A model generated the notes under the pieces. The model was given only the letters and a program-made list of their open reading frames with translations, was not told the DNA's origin and did no database searches. Positions 28,623-38,308 of a DNA stretch of 64,000 bases are shown in pieces; position 1 is the stretch's first letter; each line of letters opens with the position of its first letter. This DNA is from Streptomyces luteolus (GTDB lineage Bacteria; Actinomycetota; Actinomycetes; Streptomycetales; Streptomycetaceae): assembly GCF_029968015.1 (NCBI RefSeq), contig NZ_JASCIS010000033.1, forward strand, positions 1 to 64,000, read 5' to 3'. A program made the position numbers and the translations under genes.

Positions 28623-29519
28623 GTGACGGTTGTCGAAGGTGTTCCCGCCATGGACCTGTCCGCCCGCCGTGAGCTGCCCCCGTCGATGGTCGAGCGCATG
28701 ACGCTGATCATGGACGTGTTCGAAGGCTGCACCGTCCGGCGGTCCCTGGAGGACGTGGCCCGCACCACCCACCTGCCCCGCTCAACGGCTCATCGGATCC
28801 TCGATCAGTTGGTCCGGCTGCGCTGGCTGGAGCACAACGGCTTCGGTTACGGACTCGGCCGACGCGCGCTCGGCCTCGGCGGTGGCGACGGTTCCCAAAG
28901 CCGTATACGGGAGGCAGCGGCCACCCGGCTCCACCACCTGCAGATGCGCACCGGCCTGGTCGTCCACCTCGCCGTGCTCGACGGTGCGGAAGTCCACTAC
29001 CTCGACAAGGTGGGCGGCCGCTTCGCCTCCTCGGTGCCCTCCCGTGTCGGCGGCCGCGCCCCGGCCCACTGCACCGCTCTGGGCAAGGCGATGCTGGCCT
29101 GGCTCGAACCGGAAGAGGTGGAGCAGCGGGCGGGCGACTCCATCAACCGCCTGACCCAGCGGACCATTTCCGACATCGGCACCCTGCACCAGGAGCTCAA
29201 CCGCATCCGGCAGCGCCGCGGCCTGGCCTTCGAGCGCGGCGAGTGCTTCCCCGGCATCGCCTGCGTGGCGACCGCGATCCGTGGCCCCGAAGGTCCGGTC
29301 GCCGCGATATCCCTCGTCGGGGACGCAGACACGCCGCTGGAAAAGGTCGCCCAGCTCGTTGCGGACGGAGCGCGCCAAGTCTCCGCCGACCTCTTCCCTT
29401 CCCCGGACGGGCCGGACCGCACGCCGCGCCGGGCGGCCGCGGTCACCCCGGAGGAAACCTGGTCGCCGCAGACGATGGACCGGCTGCTCGCCGTCGGGCA
29501 GTACGGCGACTGGCAGTGA
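28623..29519 (+). CDS. IclR-family transcriptional regulator
   Basis: The product has 298 residues from a GTG at 28623 with GGAGG at 28612-28616. The N-terminal winged helix (about residues 20-85) shows SLEDVARTTHLPRSTAHRIL; the effector domain carries LAVLDGAEVHYLDKV, APAHCTALGKAMLAWL and the family signature GIACVATAIRGPEGPVAAIS. IclR proteins often control aromatic and ring-cleavage pathways with a pathway intermediate as ligand. Located at the edge of the steroid cluster, it is one of two candidate regulators. Confidence 0.92.
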   Translation: MTVVEGVPAMDLSARRELPPSMVERMTLIMDVFEGCTVRRSLEDVARTTHLPRSTAHRILDQLVRLRWLEHNGFGYGLGRRALGLGGGDGSQSRIREAAATRLHHLQMRTGLVVHLAVLDGAEVHYLDKVGGRFASSVPSRVGGRAPAHCTALGKAMLAWLEPEEVEQRAGDSINRLTQRTISDIGTLHQELNRIRQRRGLAFERGECFPGIACVATAIRGPEGPVAAISLVGDADTPLEKVAQLVADGARQVSADLFPSPDGPDRTPRRAAAVTPEETWSPQTMDRLLAVGQYGDWQ

Positions 29520-29550
29520 CGCGGCGTCACGTGGACGGCAGGTAGCCCTT

Positions 29551-29568
29551 CACGGCTCTGCAGCCGTG
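29551..29568. terminator. Short hairpin in a convergent gap
   Basis: CACGGCT (29551-29557) pairs with AGCCGTG (29562-29568) across CTGC, between the convergent IclR and flavin-reductase genes. Only 7 bp, so it is a weak call. Confidence 0.35.
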
Positions 29569-29573
29569 CGGGG

Positions 29574-30143
29574 TCACCCCCAACGATCGCCCCAGCCCCA
29601 GGGACCGGGGGCCGCCGCCACCCCCGGGCTCGCGACGTCGAAGCCGCCCCGGAAGAAGACCATGGGACGGCCGTCGGCCACCGGCTCCAGGCCAAGCACC
29701 CGGCCGGTCACCACGTCGTGGTCGCCCGCGCCCCGTACGTCATGGACTTCGGCGTGGATCCGGGTGAGGACCCCGGGCAAGGACGGCGTCCCCCAGGGGG
29801 ACAGCTCCCAGTCGAGCCCCTCGTACTTCAGGCCCTTGCCGGAGCCGAACCTGCCGCAGAGATCCGACTGTTCCGCACCGAGGACGTTCACTGTGAAACG
29901 CCCTGACTCCCTGATCCTCGGCCACGCGCGCCCCCGATGGTCGGCGCAGAACAGCACGAGGGGCGGCGTGAGGGAGACGGACGCGAACGACTGGCAGGCG
30001 AACCCCACCGGCTCGCCGTCCGGCGCGAGACCCGTGACGACCGTGACGCCGGTCGCGAAGGCCCCGAGGGCCTGCCGCATCCGCTGTGGCGTGGGGGCCG
30101 AACTCTCGGGAACCACGGGTGGGGTCAGGGACTTGGCGGTCAT
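29574..30143 (-). CDS. hsaB: HsaB-like flavin reductase
   Basis: The product has 189 residues from ATG 30141-30143 with GAGGTGAAG upstream. Flavin-reductase-like fold: RQALGAFATGVTVVTGLAPD, VGFACQSFASVSLTPPLVLF and GRFTVNVL are typical of HpaC/HsaB proteins. It should use NAD(P)H to reduce free flavin for the HsaA monooxygenase, which hydroxylates 3-HSA to the catechol 3,4-DHSA. It is divergent from hsaD and separated from both HsaA-like genes. Confidence 0.85.
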   Translation of the reverse strand: MTAKSLTPPVVPESSAPTPQRMRQALGAFATGVTVVTGLAPDGEPVGFACQSFASVSLTPPLVLFCADHRGRAWPRIRESGRFTVNVLGAEQSDLCGRFGSGKGLKYEGLDWELSPWGTPSLPGVLTRIHAEVHDVRGAGDHDVVTGRVLGLEPVADGRPMVFFRGGFDVASPGVAAAPGPWGWGDRWG

Positions 30144-30233
30144 CGCTTCACCTCGACGGGTCCGGTGCGGCAAGGTGCCCCGGTACGGGCACGGGCTGAA
30201 CGTAGGACAGCCCTCTCGGCGGCCGGAGTGCGT

Positions 30234-30249
30234 TCCCGATGAGTGGAAC
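30234..30249 (+). promoter_or_regulatory. Cluster operator motif, hsaB/hsaD divergent promoter
   Basis: TCCCGATGAGTGGAAC fits the 16-bp motif TYCCGSTCAGTGGGAC, which recurs in promoter gaps of this cluster. It is 91 bp upstream of hsaB and about 190 bp upstream of hsaD. Confidence 0.5.
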
Positions 30250-30440
30250 TCCCGCCCGGGCGCGCCGTTTTCCCGAGCCCGGATGCCCTCGCTCCCGTGG
30301 CATCCCGCTGACCGAGACGCCGACGGTTCGCGCCCGATCGCACTGGCTACCGTCCGGGAACCGGCCGCGTGCGTCGCGTACCAGGACCAGGAACGGTCGC
30401 CGGACCGCAGAAGCCGATCACGGGTCAACCGAGGGCAGGA

Positions 30441-31322
30441 ATGATGACGGAGCTGAGCCACGACTCCACACGGCGTGAACTCGCGACCGACCAGGGGGTG
30501 CTGCGCTACCACGAGGCGGGTGACGGCCCCCCTCTGCTGCTGTTGCACGGCTCCGGCCCAGGCGTCACAGGGTGGCGCAACTACCGTGACAACCTGGCCG
30601 CGTTCGCGCCGCACTTCCGCTGTCTGGTCCTGGAGTTCCCCGGCTTCGGGGTCAGTGACCCGGCCGACGGCCACCCCATGGCCACCGCGGGCGACTCCGT
30701 CGTCCGCTTCCTCGACGGCCTCGGGCTCCAGCAGGTCGACGTGATCGGCAACTCCATGGGCGGCATAGTCGGCACCCGTTTCGCCCTCGACCACCCCGAT
30801 CGTGTGCGGCGGCTCGTCACCATCGGCGGCATCGGGCGCAACTTCTACAGTCCCGGCCCGGGTGAAGGCATCAGGCTGCTCACCGAATTCACCGACAACC
30901 CTACGCGGGAAGGCCTGGTGCGCTGGCTGCGCTCCATGGTGTACGACCAGGATCTGGTCACCGACGAGCTCGTCGAGGAACGGTGGGCTCAGGCCACTGA
31001 CCCGGAAACGCTCGCCTCGGCACGTCTGATGTACGGCTCGAAAGCCTTCGCCGCCCGCGCCGCCGCAGCGGCCGCCTCCGGCGAGCCGCCGTACTGGGCG
31101 ATGCTGCACCGGCTCAGGCCGAAGACCCTGCTCACCTGGGGCAGGGACGACCGTGTCAGCCCGGTCGACATGTCGATCCTGCCCATGCGGACCATCCCCG
31201 ACGGGGAGTTGCATGTGTTCCCGGACTGCGGCCACTGGGTGATGATCGAGCAGAAGGCGGCCTGGGAGAGCGCGGTCCTCGCCTTCCTGACCCGCGAGGA
31301 CGCGACCAAGGACGCCGCGTGA
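30441..31322 (+). CDS. hsaD: HsaD-like meta-cleavage product hydrolase
   Basis: The product has 293 residues; two adjacent ATGs (30441, 30444) share the GAGGGCAGGA ribosome site. Alpha/beta hydrolase of the MCP family: oxyanion loop LLLLHGSGPGVTGW, nucleophile S105 in GNSMGG, acid in WGRDDRVSP and His in DCGHWVMIE. It hydrolyses the carbon-carbon bond of the ring-opened steroid (DSHA) to HIP and a hydroxyhexadienoate. Its stop overlaps the GTG of the next gene, opening a seven-gene plus-strand run. Confidence 0.9.
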   Translation: MMTELSHDSTRRELATDQGVLRYHEAGDGPPLLLLHGSGPGVTGWRNYRDNLAAFAPHFRCLVLEFPGFGVSDPADGHPMATAGDSVVRFLDGLGLQQVDVIGNSMGGIVGTRFALDHPDRVRRLVTIGGIGRNFYSPGPGEGIRLLTEFTDNPTREGLVRWLRSMVYDQDLVTDELVEERWAQATDPETLASARLMYGSKAFAARAAAAAASGEPPYWAMLHRLRPKTLLTWGRDDRVSPVDMSILPMRTIPDGELHVFPDCGHWVMIEQKAAWESAVLAFLTREDATKDAA

Positions 31323-33037
31323 GCGCCCGCGGCGGAGACACCGCCTGGGACGAGGAGTACGACTTCGTCATCGTCGGCAGCGGTGGCGGCGGCATGGCGG
31401 CGGCGCTCACCGCCGCGGACAGCGGCCTGTCGGCCGTTGTGGTGGAGAAGGGGCGGAAGTTCGGCGGCTCGACCGGCATCTCCGGCGGTGGCATCTGGGT
31501 CCCCAACAACCCCACCCTGCGCGCCAAGGGGCACGACGACAGCCGTGATTCCGTGCGGCGCTATCTCGACCGCCTCACCGAGGGCCGCGTTCCCGCCGCC
31601 CGCCTCGACGCCTACGTGGACCACGGCCCGGCCGCCATGGAACTCCTCGGCGAGAGCCGGTGGATGCGCTTCTTCTGGGTCAAGGGATACGCCGACTACC
31701 ACCCCGAGTACGACGGTGGCCGGCCGCTCGGACGGTCCATCGAGGCGCTGCCCTTCGACACCCGCAAGCTGGGCCCCGACGAGCGGTTCCAGCGGCCCAA
31801 CAGCCTCAAGGGCCCTCTCGGCCTCTGGATCACGGCCAAGGACTACCGGGATCTCGCCATGGCCAAGCGCACCTGGCGCGGACGGTGGGCCTCGGTGGTG
31901 GCCGCCTGGCGGGTGTCGTCCAATGTGGTGCGTCGCCGCCACATGGCGACCGGTGGCCGGGCCCTGGTGGCGCGGCTGCGGATGGCGCTCAAGGACGCCG
32001 GTGTCCCGCTCCGTCTGCGTACGCCCATGTCGTCCCTCGTTGTGGACGACACGAACGCTGTCACCGGCATCGTCGCCACCCACGAGGGTCGGGAGATCCG
32101 CATCAGGGCCCGGCGCGGGGTGCTCCTGGCGACCGGCGGATTCGACCACAACCGGGAGATGCGTGCGAAGTATCTGCCGGACGGTGGGCGCGCCATCCAC
32201 AGCGCGGGCGCCGTCGAGAACGTAGGGGACGGCATCGTCGCCGGTCAGGCCGTGGGTGCGGCCCTGGACTTCATGGACGACGCCTGGTGGATGCCGTCCG
32301 TGCACCACCCCGCGGGCGCGACGATCCCGCTGGTCTCCGAGCGGTGCATCCCGCCGTCGGTGATCGTCAACGCCGCGGGCCGGCGCTTCACCAACGAGTC
32401 GTCGCCGTATGTGAACTTCGTCCACGACCAGCTCGAAGGCGGCCACGTACCCGCCTGGTTCGTGATGGACGCCAAGGCGCGGGCGCGCTACCCGTTCGCC
32501 CAGATCCTGCCGGGCCTGCCTTTCCCCAAGGCGTTCTACGCGAACGGCACGGTCCACCGGGCGGACACCGTCGCTGAACTCGCCGAGAAGATCGGGGTGC
32601 CCGCAGAGACCCTGGCCGAGACCGTCGAGCGCTTCAACGGCTTCGCCCGCACCGGCGAGGACACCGAGTTCGGCCGCGGCGACAGCGCCTACGACCGCTA
32701 CTACGGCGACCCGACCCTCAAGAACCCCAACCTGGACGAGATCGACAAGGCGCCCTACTACGCGATCCGTATCGAGGTCGGTGACCTGGGCACCAAGGGC
32801 GGCCTTGTCTGCGACGAGCACAGCAGGGTGCTACGCGAGGACGGTTCCCCCATCCAGGGCCTGTACGCCACCGGCAACACCTCGGCGCCCGTGATGGGCG
32901 GCGAGTACGCGGGACCCGGCGCAACCATCGGCCCCTCGATCGTCTTCGGCTACCTCGCCGCCCGGCATGCCGGGTCGGAGACCGGCCACGACGCGGTGGT
33001 GACGCCGACGGGAGAGGCTGCGGGGGAGGCGTCATGA
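31319..33037 (+). CDS. kstD: 3-ketosteroid delta-1-dehydrogenase (KstD-like flavoprotein)
   Basis: The product has 572 residues from a GTG overlapping the hsaD stop. The FAD-binding Rossmann motif YDFVIVGSGGGGMAAALTAA is at the N-terminus, GGSTGISGGGIWVPNN follows, and the C-terminus carries GEYAGPGATIGPSIVFGYLA, the signature of KstD enzymes. It should introduce the C1-C2 double bond of 3-ketosteroids, a prerequisite for ring opening with KshAB. A related delta-4 dehydrogenase activity cannot be excluded by eye. Confidence 0.88.
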   Translation: MSARGGDTAWDEEYDFVIVGSGGGGMAAALTAADSGLSAVVVEKGRKFGGSTGISGGGIWVPNNPTLRAKGHDDSRDSVRRYLDRLTEGRVPAARLDAYVDHGPAAMELLGESRWMRFFWVKGYADYHPEYDGGRPLGRSIEALPFDTRKLGPDERFQRPNSLKGPLGLWITAKDYRDLAMAKRTWRGRWASVVAAWRVSSNVVRRRHMATGGRALVARLRMALKDAGVPLRLRTPMSSLVVDDTNAVTGIVATHEGREIRIRARRGVLLATGGFDHNREMRAKYLPDGGRAIHSAGAVENVGDGIVAGQAVGAALDFMDDAWWMPSVHHPAGATIPLVSERCIPPSVIVNAAGRRFTNESSPYVNFVHDQLEGGHVPAWFVMDAKARARYPFAQILPGLPFPKAFYANGTVHRADTVAELAEKIGVPAETLAETVERFNGFARTGEDTEFGRGDSAYDRYYGDPTLKNPNLDEIDKAPYYAIRIEVGDLGTKGGLVCDEHSRVLREDGSPIQGLYATGNTSAPVMGGEYAGPGATIGPSIVFGYLAARHAGSETGHDAVVTPTGEAAGEAS

Positions 33038-34083
33038 CATCCCGCACTCCGCTCACGGTCCGTGTCGTCAAGGTCGTCAAGGAGACCGCCGACGCCCACT
33101 CGCTGGTCCTCGAACCCGCGGACGGCAGCGCCGACAAGTTCCGTTACAAGCCCGGCCAGTTCCTCACCGTCCGGGTGCCTTCGGAGCGCGAGGGCGGATC
33201 TGTGGCGCGCTGCTACTCCCTGTGCAGCTCCCCGATGCGTGACGACCACCTGAAGGTCACGGTCAAACGCACCGCGGACGGCTACGGGTCGAACTGGATC
33301 TGCGACCGGGTCACCGAGGGCGATGTCCTCGAAGTCCTGCGCCCCGCAGGCACGTTCACCCCTGACTCGCTCGACGAGGACCTGCTCCTGTGTGCGGCGG
33401 GCAGCGGCATCACGCCCGTGATGTCCATCCTCTCCTCCTGCCTGCACGCCGGGACCGGCTCCGTCACCCTCCTCTACGCGAACCGCGACGAACAGTCGGT
33501 TATCTTCCGCGATGAACTCGCCGCCCTGTGCCGGGAGTACGGGGAGCGGCTCACCATCGTGCACTGGCTGGAGTCCGTCCAGGGCCTGCCCACCCGTACG
33601 GCGATTCAGGCGCTCACCCGGCCGTACGCAGGGCACCGGGCCTTCGTCTGCGGTCCTGGACCGTTCATGGAACTCACCACCGAGGCGCTCACCCGGGTCG
33701 GACTCCCAGCGGACCGCATGACCCTCGAACGGTTCACGTCCCTGACGTCCGACCCCTTCACGGCGCCGGAGTCCGCGCCGGAGCCGGAGGGGGAGTCCGG
33801 CGGTCCGGCAGGCACCGTCGAGGTCGAACTCGACGGTGACACAAGGTCGTTGGCCTGGCCACGGGAGAGCCGGCTCCTCGACGTCCTGCTCGCCGCGGGC
33901 CTCGACGCCCCCTACTCCTGCCGCGAGGGCAACTGCAGCGCCTGTGCCTGTGTGGTCGTCGAGGGTGAGGCGGCGATGGCGCGCAACGAGGTCCTCGACG
34001 CCGCCGACCTCGCCGACGGGCTGCTGCTCGCCTGCCAGGCGCTCCCGGTCAGCGACCGGCTCCGTATCACCTACGACGGCTGA
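33034..34083 (+). CDS. kshB: KshB, reductase of 3-ketosteroid 9alpha-hydroxylase
   Basis: The product has 349 residues, ATG overlapping the kstD stop. Three domains in order: FAD binding (RCYSLCSSP), NAD(P)H binding (LCAAGSGITPVMSIL) and a C-terminal plant-type [2Fe-2S] ferredoxin (YSCREGNCSACACVV plus a later Cys in LLACQAL). This C-terminal ferredoxin order is that of KshB/HmpA-type reductases. It passes electrons to the KshA oxygenase. An acidic Pro/Glu linker joins the last two domains. Confidence 0.92.
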   Translation: MTSRTPLTVRVVKVVKETADAHSLVLEPADGSADKFRYKPGQFLTVRVPSEREGGSVARCYSLCSSPMRDDHLKVTVKRTADGYGSNWICDRVTEGDVLEVLRPAGTFTPDSLDEDLLLCAAGSGITPVMSILSSCLHAGTGSVTLLYANRDEQSVIFRDELAALCREYGERLTIVHWLESVQGLPTRTAIQALTRPYAGHRAFVCGPGPFMELTTEALTRVGLPADRMTLERFTSLTSDPFTAPESAPEPEGESGGPAGTVEVELDGDTRSLAWPRESRLLDVLLAAGLDAPYSCREGNCSACACVVVEGEAAMARNEVLDAADLADGLLLACQALPVSDRLRITYDG

Positions 34084-34147
34084 CCCGACGCGTGCCAGTG
34101 GGCCTTCGCCCCGCGCACACCCCAAGATTCGGATGAGGTTGGAAACA

Positions 34148-35056
34148 GTGACCAAGGCGACCGCCGCGATCGTCGGCTCCGGGAACATCGGAACCGACCT
34201 GATGTACAAACTCCTGAGGTCCGAGACGATCGAACCCCGCTGGATGATCGGAGTCGACCCGCAGAGCCCCGGCCTCAAACGGGCGGCCGAGGAAGGGCTG
34301 CACACCTGCGCCGAAGGCGTCGATCCGCTGCTCGCCCAGGACGAGAAGCCCGACCTGGTCTTCGAGGCCACATCGGCGTACGTGCACCGGTCCAACGCCC
34401 CCAAGTACGCGGAACTCGGCATCCAGGCCGTCGACTTGACCCCCGCCGCGCTTGGCCCCGCGGTGGTGCCCGCCGTCAACCTGGGCGAGCACCTGGACGC
34501 GCCCAACGTCAGCCTCATCACCTGCGGGGGGCAGGCCACGATCCCCGTCGTGCACGCCGTCTCGCGGGTCACCGAAGTGGCGTACGCGGAGATCGTGGCC
34601 AGCGTCGCCTCCCCGTCCGCGGGGCCCGGCACCCGGGCCAACATCGACGAGTTCACGCTCACCACGAGCCGGGGCATCGAGACCATCGGCGGCGCGCCCC
34701 GCGGCAAGGCCATCATCATCCTCAATCCCGCCGAACCCCCGATGATGATGCAGGACACGGTGTTCTGCGCGATCGCCGCCGACGCCGACCGGGCGGCGAT
34801 CACCGCATCGGTGCGCGCGACCGTCGAGCGGGTCGCCTCGTACGTGCCCGGCTACCGGCTGCGCGCCGAGCCGCAGTTCGACGAGCCGACCGCGGTGAGC
34901 GGCTCGCTCGCCCGGGTCGCCGTCTTCGTCGAGGTCGAAGGCGCGGGGGACTTCCTGCCGCCGTACTCAGGAAACCTCGACATCATGACCGCCGCCGCCA
35001 CCGAGGTCGGCGAGGGCTTCGCCGAGCGGATCGTCTCCCGGCGCGCAGCGTCCTGA
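34148..35056 (+). CDS. hsaG: HsaG-like acylating acetaldehyde/propionaldehyde dehydrogenase
   Basis: The product has 302 residues from the GTG at 34148, with GAGG-TTGGA upstream; an ATG at 34133 in frame is an alternative. AAIVGSGNIGTDLMYKLL is the NAD site, and C126 in ITCGGQATIP is the thiol nucleophile of the BphJ/MhpF family. It oxidises the aldehyde made by HsaF to acyl-CoA. It overlaps in function, and probably in complex, with the adjacent aldolase through substrate channelling. Confidence 0.93.
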   Translation: MTKATAAIVGSGNIGTDLMYKLLRSETIEPRWMIGVDPQSPGLKRAAEEGLHTCAEGVDPLLAQDEKPDLVFEATSAYVHRSNAPKYAELGIQAVDLTPAALGPAVVPAVNLGEHLDAPNVSLITCGGQATIPVVHAVSRVTEVAYAEIVASVASPSAGPGTRANIDEFTLTTSRGIETIGGAPRGKAIIILNPAEPPMMMQDTVFCAIAADADRAAITASVRATVERVASYVPGYRLRAEPQFDEPTAVSGSLARVAVFVEVEGAGDFLPPYSGNLDIMTAAATEVGEGFAERIVSRRAAS

Positions 35057-35076
35057 ACCCAAGGAGTTCATCAGCT

Positions 35077-36114
35077 ATGCCCTACAGCTCCGACCTGGAC
35101 ATCCGCGTCACCGACTCGTCCCTCAGGGACGGATCGCATGCCAAGCAGCACCGGTTCACCGTCGAACACGTCACGTCCATGGTCGCGGCGCTCGACGCGG
35201 CCGGGGTGCCCGTCATCGAGGTGACGCACGGCGACGGACTCGGCGGATCGTCCTTCAACTACGGCTTCAGCCACACCCCGGAACAGGAACTCATCAAGGC
35301 GGCCGTGGAAACGGCCCGCCGAGCCAAGATCGCGTTTCTGATGCTGCCCGGCCTCGGCCTGCAGGACGACATCCGCGAGGCCGCGGACAACGGCGCATCG
35401 GTCTGCCGCATCGCCACCCACTGCACCGAGGCCGATATCGCCGTCCAGCACTTTGGGCTCGCCCGCGAACTCGGCCTGGAGACCGTCGGGTTCCTCATGA
35501 TGTCGCACAGCAGGCCGCCCGAGGTGCTCGCCGCCCAGGCACGGATCATGGCCGACGCCGGATGCCAGTGCGTCTACGTCGTCGACTCGGCGGGCGCCCT
35601 GGTGATGGAGCAGACCAGCGACCGGATCGCGGCGCTCGTCGCGGAGCTCGGCGACGACGCGCAGGTCGGCTTCCACGGCCACGAGAACCTCGGCCTCGGC
35701 GTCGCCAACTCGGTGCTCGCCGTGCGCGCGGGCGCCCAGCAGATCGACGGCTCGACCCGCCGCTTCGGCGCGGGTGCCGGCAACACCCCTGTCGAGGCCT
35801 TCGCCGCGGTCGCCGAGAAGCTTGGCATCCGTACCGGCATCGACGTACTGAAGATCATCGACGCGGCCGAGGACGTCGTACGGCCCGTCATGGACGGTGA
35901 ATGCCTGCTCGACCGCATGTCGCTGACCATGGGCTACGCCGGCGTCTACTCCAGCTTCCTCAAGCACGCCGACCGGCAGGCGGCGAAGTACGGGGTCTCC
36001 GGCGCCGAGATCCTCCTGGAGGCCGGCCGCCGCGAGCTCGTCGGCGGCCAGGAGGACCAGCTGATCGAGATCGCCGTCGCTCTCGCCGCGAAGTCCTCGT
36101 CCCGGAAGTCCTAG
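35077..36114 (+). CDS. hsaF: HsaF-like 4-hydroxy-2-oxoacid aldolase
   Basis: The product has 345 residues; AAGGAG lies upstream. A DRE-TIM metallolyase: VTDSSLRDGSHAKQHRF supplies the metal Asp and the catalytic Arg, and GFHGHENLGLGVANS supplies two metal His. The C-terminal communication domain (from about 280) fits DmpG/BphI. It cleaves 4-hydroxy-2-oxohexanoate to pyruvate and propanal for HsaG. Confidence 0.93.
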   Translation: MPYSSDLDIRVTDSSLRDGSHAKQHRFTVEHVTSMVAALDAAGVPVIEVTHGDGLGGSSFNYGFSHTPEQELIKAAVETARRAKIAFLMLPGLGLQDDIREAADNGASVCRIATHCTEADIAVQHFGLARELGLETVGFLMMSHSRPPEVLAAQARIMADAGCQCVYVVDSAGALVMEQTSDRIAALVAELGDDAQVGFHGHENLGLGVANSVLAVRAGAQQIDGSTRRFGAGAGNTPVEAFAAVAEKLGIRTGIDVLKIIDAAEDVVRPVMDGECLLDRMSLTMGYAGVYSSFLKHADRQAAKYGVSGAEILLEAGRRELVGGQEDQLIEIAVALAAKSSSRKS

Positions 36115-36152
36115 TCGCGGCAGCCGACCTCGTCACGGAAGTGAGAACACAC

Positions 36153-37337
36153 ATGTCCAATCCGGCGCTTGATGCCGTCCTCGCGCGGGCCGACGAGATC
36201 CGCGCGCTCGGCCCGGCCAACGAGGCCCTCGGCAAGCTGGACGACCAGGCGGCCGAGATCCTTCGGGACACCGGCGCGATCCGCATGCTTCAGCCGAAGA
36301 AGCACGGCGGCCTTGAACTGCATCCGCGGGAGTTCGCCGAGACCGTCATGCGGATCGCCGCGTGTGACGGCGCCACCGGCTGGGTCACCGGCGTGGTCGG
36401 CGTGCACCCGTGGGAGATGGCGATGGCCGACCCGCGGGTGCAGCAGGAGGTCTGGGGCGAGGACCAGGACACCTGGATCGCCTCCCCCTACGCGCCGATG
36501 GGCGTGCTCAAGCCCGTCGACGACGGCTACGTGTTCAACGGCCGCTGGCAGTTCTCCTCCGGCACCGATCACTGCGACTGGATCTTCCTCGGCGGCTTCC
36601 TCGCCGACGCCGACGGTGAGCGGTTGTCGCCACCGCGGTCCGTGCACGTCATCCTGCCGCGCGCCGACTACGAGATCGTCGAGGACTCGTGGAACGTGGT
36701 CGGCCTGCGAGGCACCGGCAGCAAGGACGTGATCGTCCGCGACGCCTTCGTGCCCGCGTACCGCGTCATCGAGTACGCCAAGGTCGTCGACGGCAGCCTC
36801 GCGAAGGAGGCCGGTCTGGCCAACCCCGCCTACTGGCTGCCGTTCTCCGCGGCCTTCCCACTGGGCATCACCGCCGCCGTCATCGGCATCTGTGAAGGCG
36901 CCCTCGCCCACCACCTCGCCTACCAGCGCGACCGAGTCCAGATCACCGGCCGGGCGGTCAGGGACGACCCCTACGTCCTGTGCGCGGTCAGCGACGCGTC
37001 GGCGGAGATCGCCGCGTCCCGGGCCGCACTCCTGAGCAACATCTGCGAGTTGTACGACATGGTGGCGGCCGGCCGGGAAGTCAGCTTCGAGCGGCGCGCG
37101 GTCGGCCGGCGCACCCAGGCCGCGGCTGCCTGGCGGGCGGTCCGTGCCGTCGACGAGATCGTCGCCCGCTCGGGCGGCAATGCGATGCGCCTGGACAACC
37201 CCATCCAGCGCTTCTGGCGCGACGCGCACACCGGCCTCGCCCACGCCATTCACGTGCCCGGGGCCGTCTTCCACGCGTCGGCCCTGACCGAGCTCGGCGT
37301 CGAGCCGCCGCAGGGCCCGATGCGCTCCATGATCTAG
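36153..37337 (+). CDS. HsaA-type flavin-dependent monooxygenase paralog
   Basis: The product has 394 residues. It has the acyl-CoA-dehydrogenase fold of two-component monooxygenases: GAIRMLQPKKHGGLELHPRE, ATGWVTGVVGVHPWEMAMAD, RWQFSSGTDHCDW and VVGLRGTGSKDVIVRD. These align with HsaA, which hydroxylates 3-HSA using reduced flavin from HsaB. Its C-terminus (LGVEPPQGPMRSMI) departs from HsaA, whereas the second copy at 60 kb matches HsaA better. Lying directly before hsaC, it may hydroxylate a variant ring-A phenol. Confidence 0.85.
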   Translation: MSNPALDAVLARADEIRALGPANEALGKLDDQAAEILRDTGAIRMLQPKKHGGLELHPREFAETVMRIAACDGATGWVTGVVGVHPWEMAMADPRVQQEVWGEDQDTWIASPYAPMGVLKPVDDGYVFNGRWQFSSGTDHCDWIFLGGFLADADGERLSPPRSVHVILPRADYEIVEDSWNVVGLRGTGSKDVIVRDAFVPAYRVIEYAKVVDGSLAKEAGLANPAYWLPFSAAFPLGITAAVIGICEGALAHHLAYQRDRVQITGRAVRDDPYVLCAVSDASAEIAASRAALLSNICELYDMVAAGREVSFERRAVGRRTQAAAAWRAVRAVDEIVARSGGNAMRLDNPIQRFWRDAHTGLAHAIHVPGAVFHASALTELGVEPPQGPMRSMI

Positions 37338-37378
37338 CACTTTCCGATGGACGAGAACGCACGAGACAGGAGCAACAC

Positions 37379-38308
37379 ATGACCCAGATCCGCGGACTCG
37401 GCTATCTACGGGTCCAGAGCCGCGACATCGGCCGCTGGCGCGAACTCACCGTCGACGCCCTCGGCTTCGCCGAAGGCTCGGGACCCGCGGCGGACGCTCT
37501 GCACCTGCGCATGGACGAACGCCGGGCCCGGCTCGTCGTCCTGCCCGGGGACACCGACCGGGTCGTCGCCGTCGGCTGGGAGGTACGCGACCAGTTCGCG
37601 CTCGCGGCGGTCGGCCGCGCCGTTGAGGCCTCGGGTACGGCGGTCAAGGAGCTTTCCGGGGCAGAGACGGATGCCCGGGGAGTGGAGTGCGCCCTCACCT
37701 TCGATGACCCGGCGGGTGTCCCGGTCGAGGTGTTCTTCGGACCTGAGCTCGACCACAGTCCGGTGATCACCGGGCTCGGCCAGGACTTCGTCACCGGACC
37801 CCAGGGAATGGGCCATGTCGTGCTGCCCACCACACGCATGGAGGAGACCGTCTCCTTCTACACCGAGGTGCTCGGCTTCCTGCCGCGCGGCGCCGTCAAG
37901 ATCAGCAAGCAGGACCCTGACGCCCCGCCGCGCCGGGTCCGTTTCATGGGCGTCAACCAGCGCCACCACAGCCTCGCGGTCTGCCCCGCGCCGCACGGCG
38001 AGGCACCGGGCCTCGTCCACCTGATGGTCGAGGTGGACACCCTGGACGCGGTGGGCCGGGCCCTCGACAACGTGGGGCGGCTCGGCTTCCCTCTCTCCTC
38101 GACCCTGGGCCGGCACACCAACGACAAGATGGTGTCGTTCTATGTGCGGGCGCCCGGCGGCTGGGACCTGGAGTACGGCTGCGAGGGCATGCTCGTCGAC
38201 GAGACGCACTACACGGCGGAAGAGATCACCGCGGACAGCTACTGGGGTCACGACTGGTCGGGCTCCGAGCCGCTCGCGGCCTTCACCCCGCCCGGCGCGA
38301 AGGCGTGA
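37379..38308 (+). CDS. hsaC: HsaC-like extradiol dioxygenase
   Basis: The product has 309 residues; GACAGGAG lies upstream. Two VOC modules as in BphC/HsaC; the Fe(II) triad is H146 (GMGHVVLP), H214 (GLVHLMVE) and E265 (WDLEYGC), all present in the C-terminal module. It should cleave the catechol 3,4-DHSA at the meta position to give the substrate of HsaD. Its TGA overlaps a GTG that opens a truncated flavoprotein gene. Confidence 0.93.
   Translation: MTQIRGLGYLRVQSRDIGRWRELTVDALGFAEGSGPAADALHLRMDERRARLVVLPGDTDRVVAVGWEVRDQFALAAVGRAVEASGTAVKELSGAETDARGVECALTFDDPAGVPVEVFFGPELDHSPVITGLGQDFVTGPQGMGHVVLPTTRMEETVSFYTEVLGFLPRGAVKISKQDPDAPPRRVRFMGVNQRHHSLAVCPAPHGEAPGLVHLMVEVDTLDAVGRALDNVGRLGFPLSSTLGRHTNDKMVSFYVRAPGGWDLEYGCEGMLVDETHYTAEEITADSYWGHDWSGSEPLAAFTPPGAKA

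Noticed and set aside
31319..33037. Fumarate reductase flavoprotein as the identity of the FAD enzyme
   Set aside because: The C-terminal GEYAGPGATIGPSIVFGYLA block and the kshB/hsaD neighbours fit KstD better.
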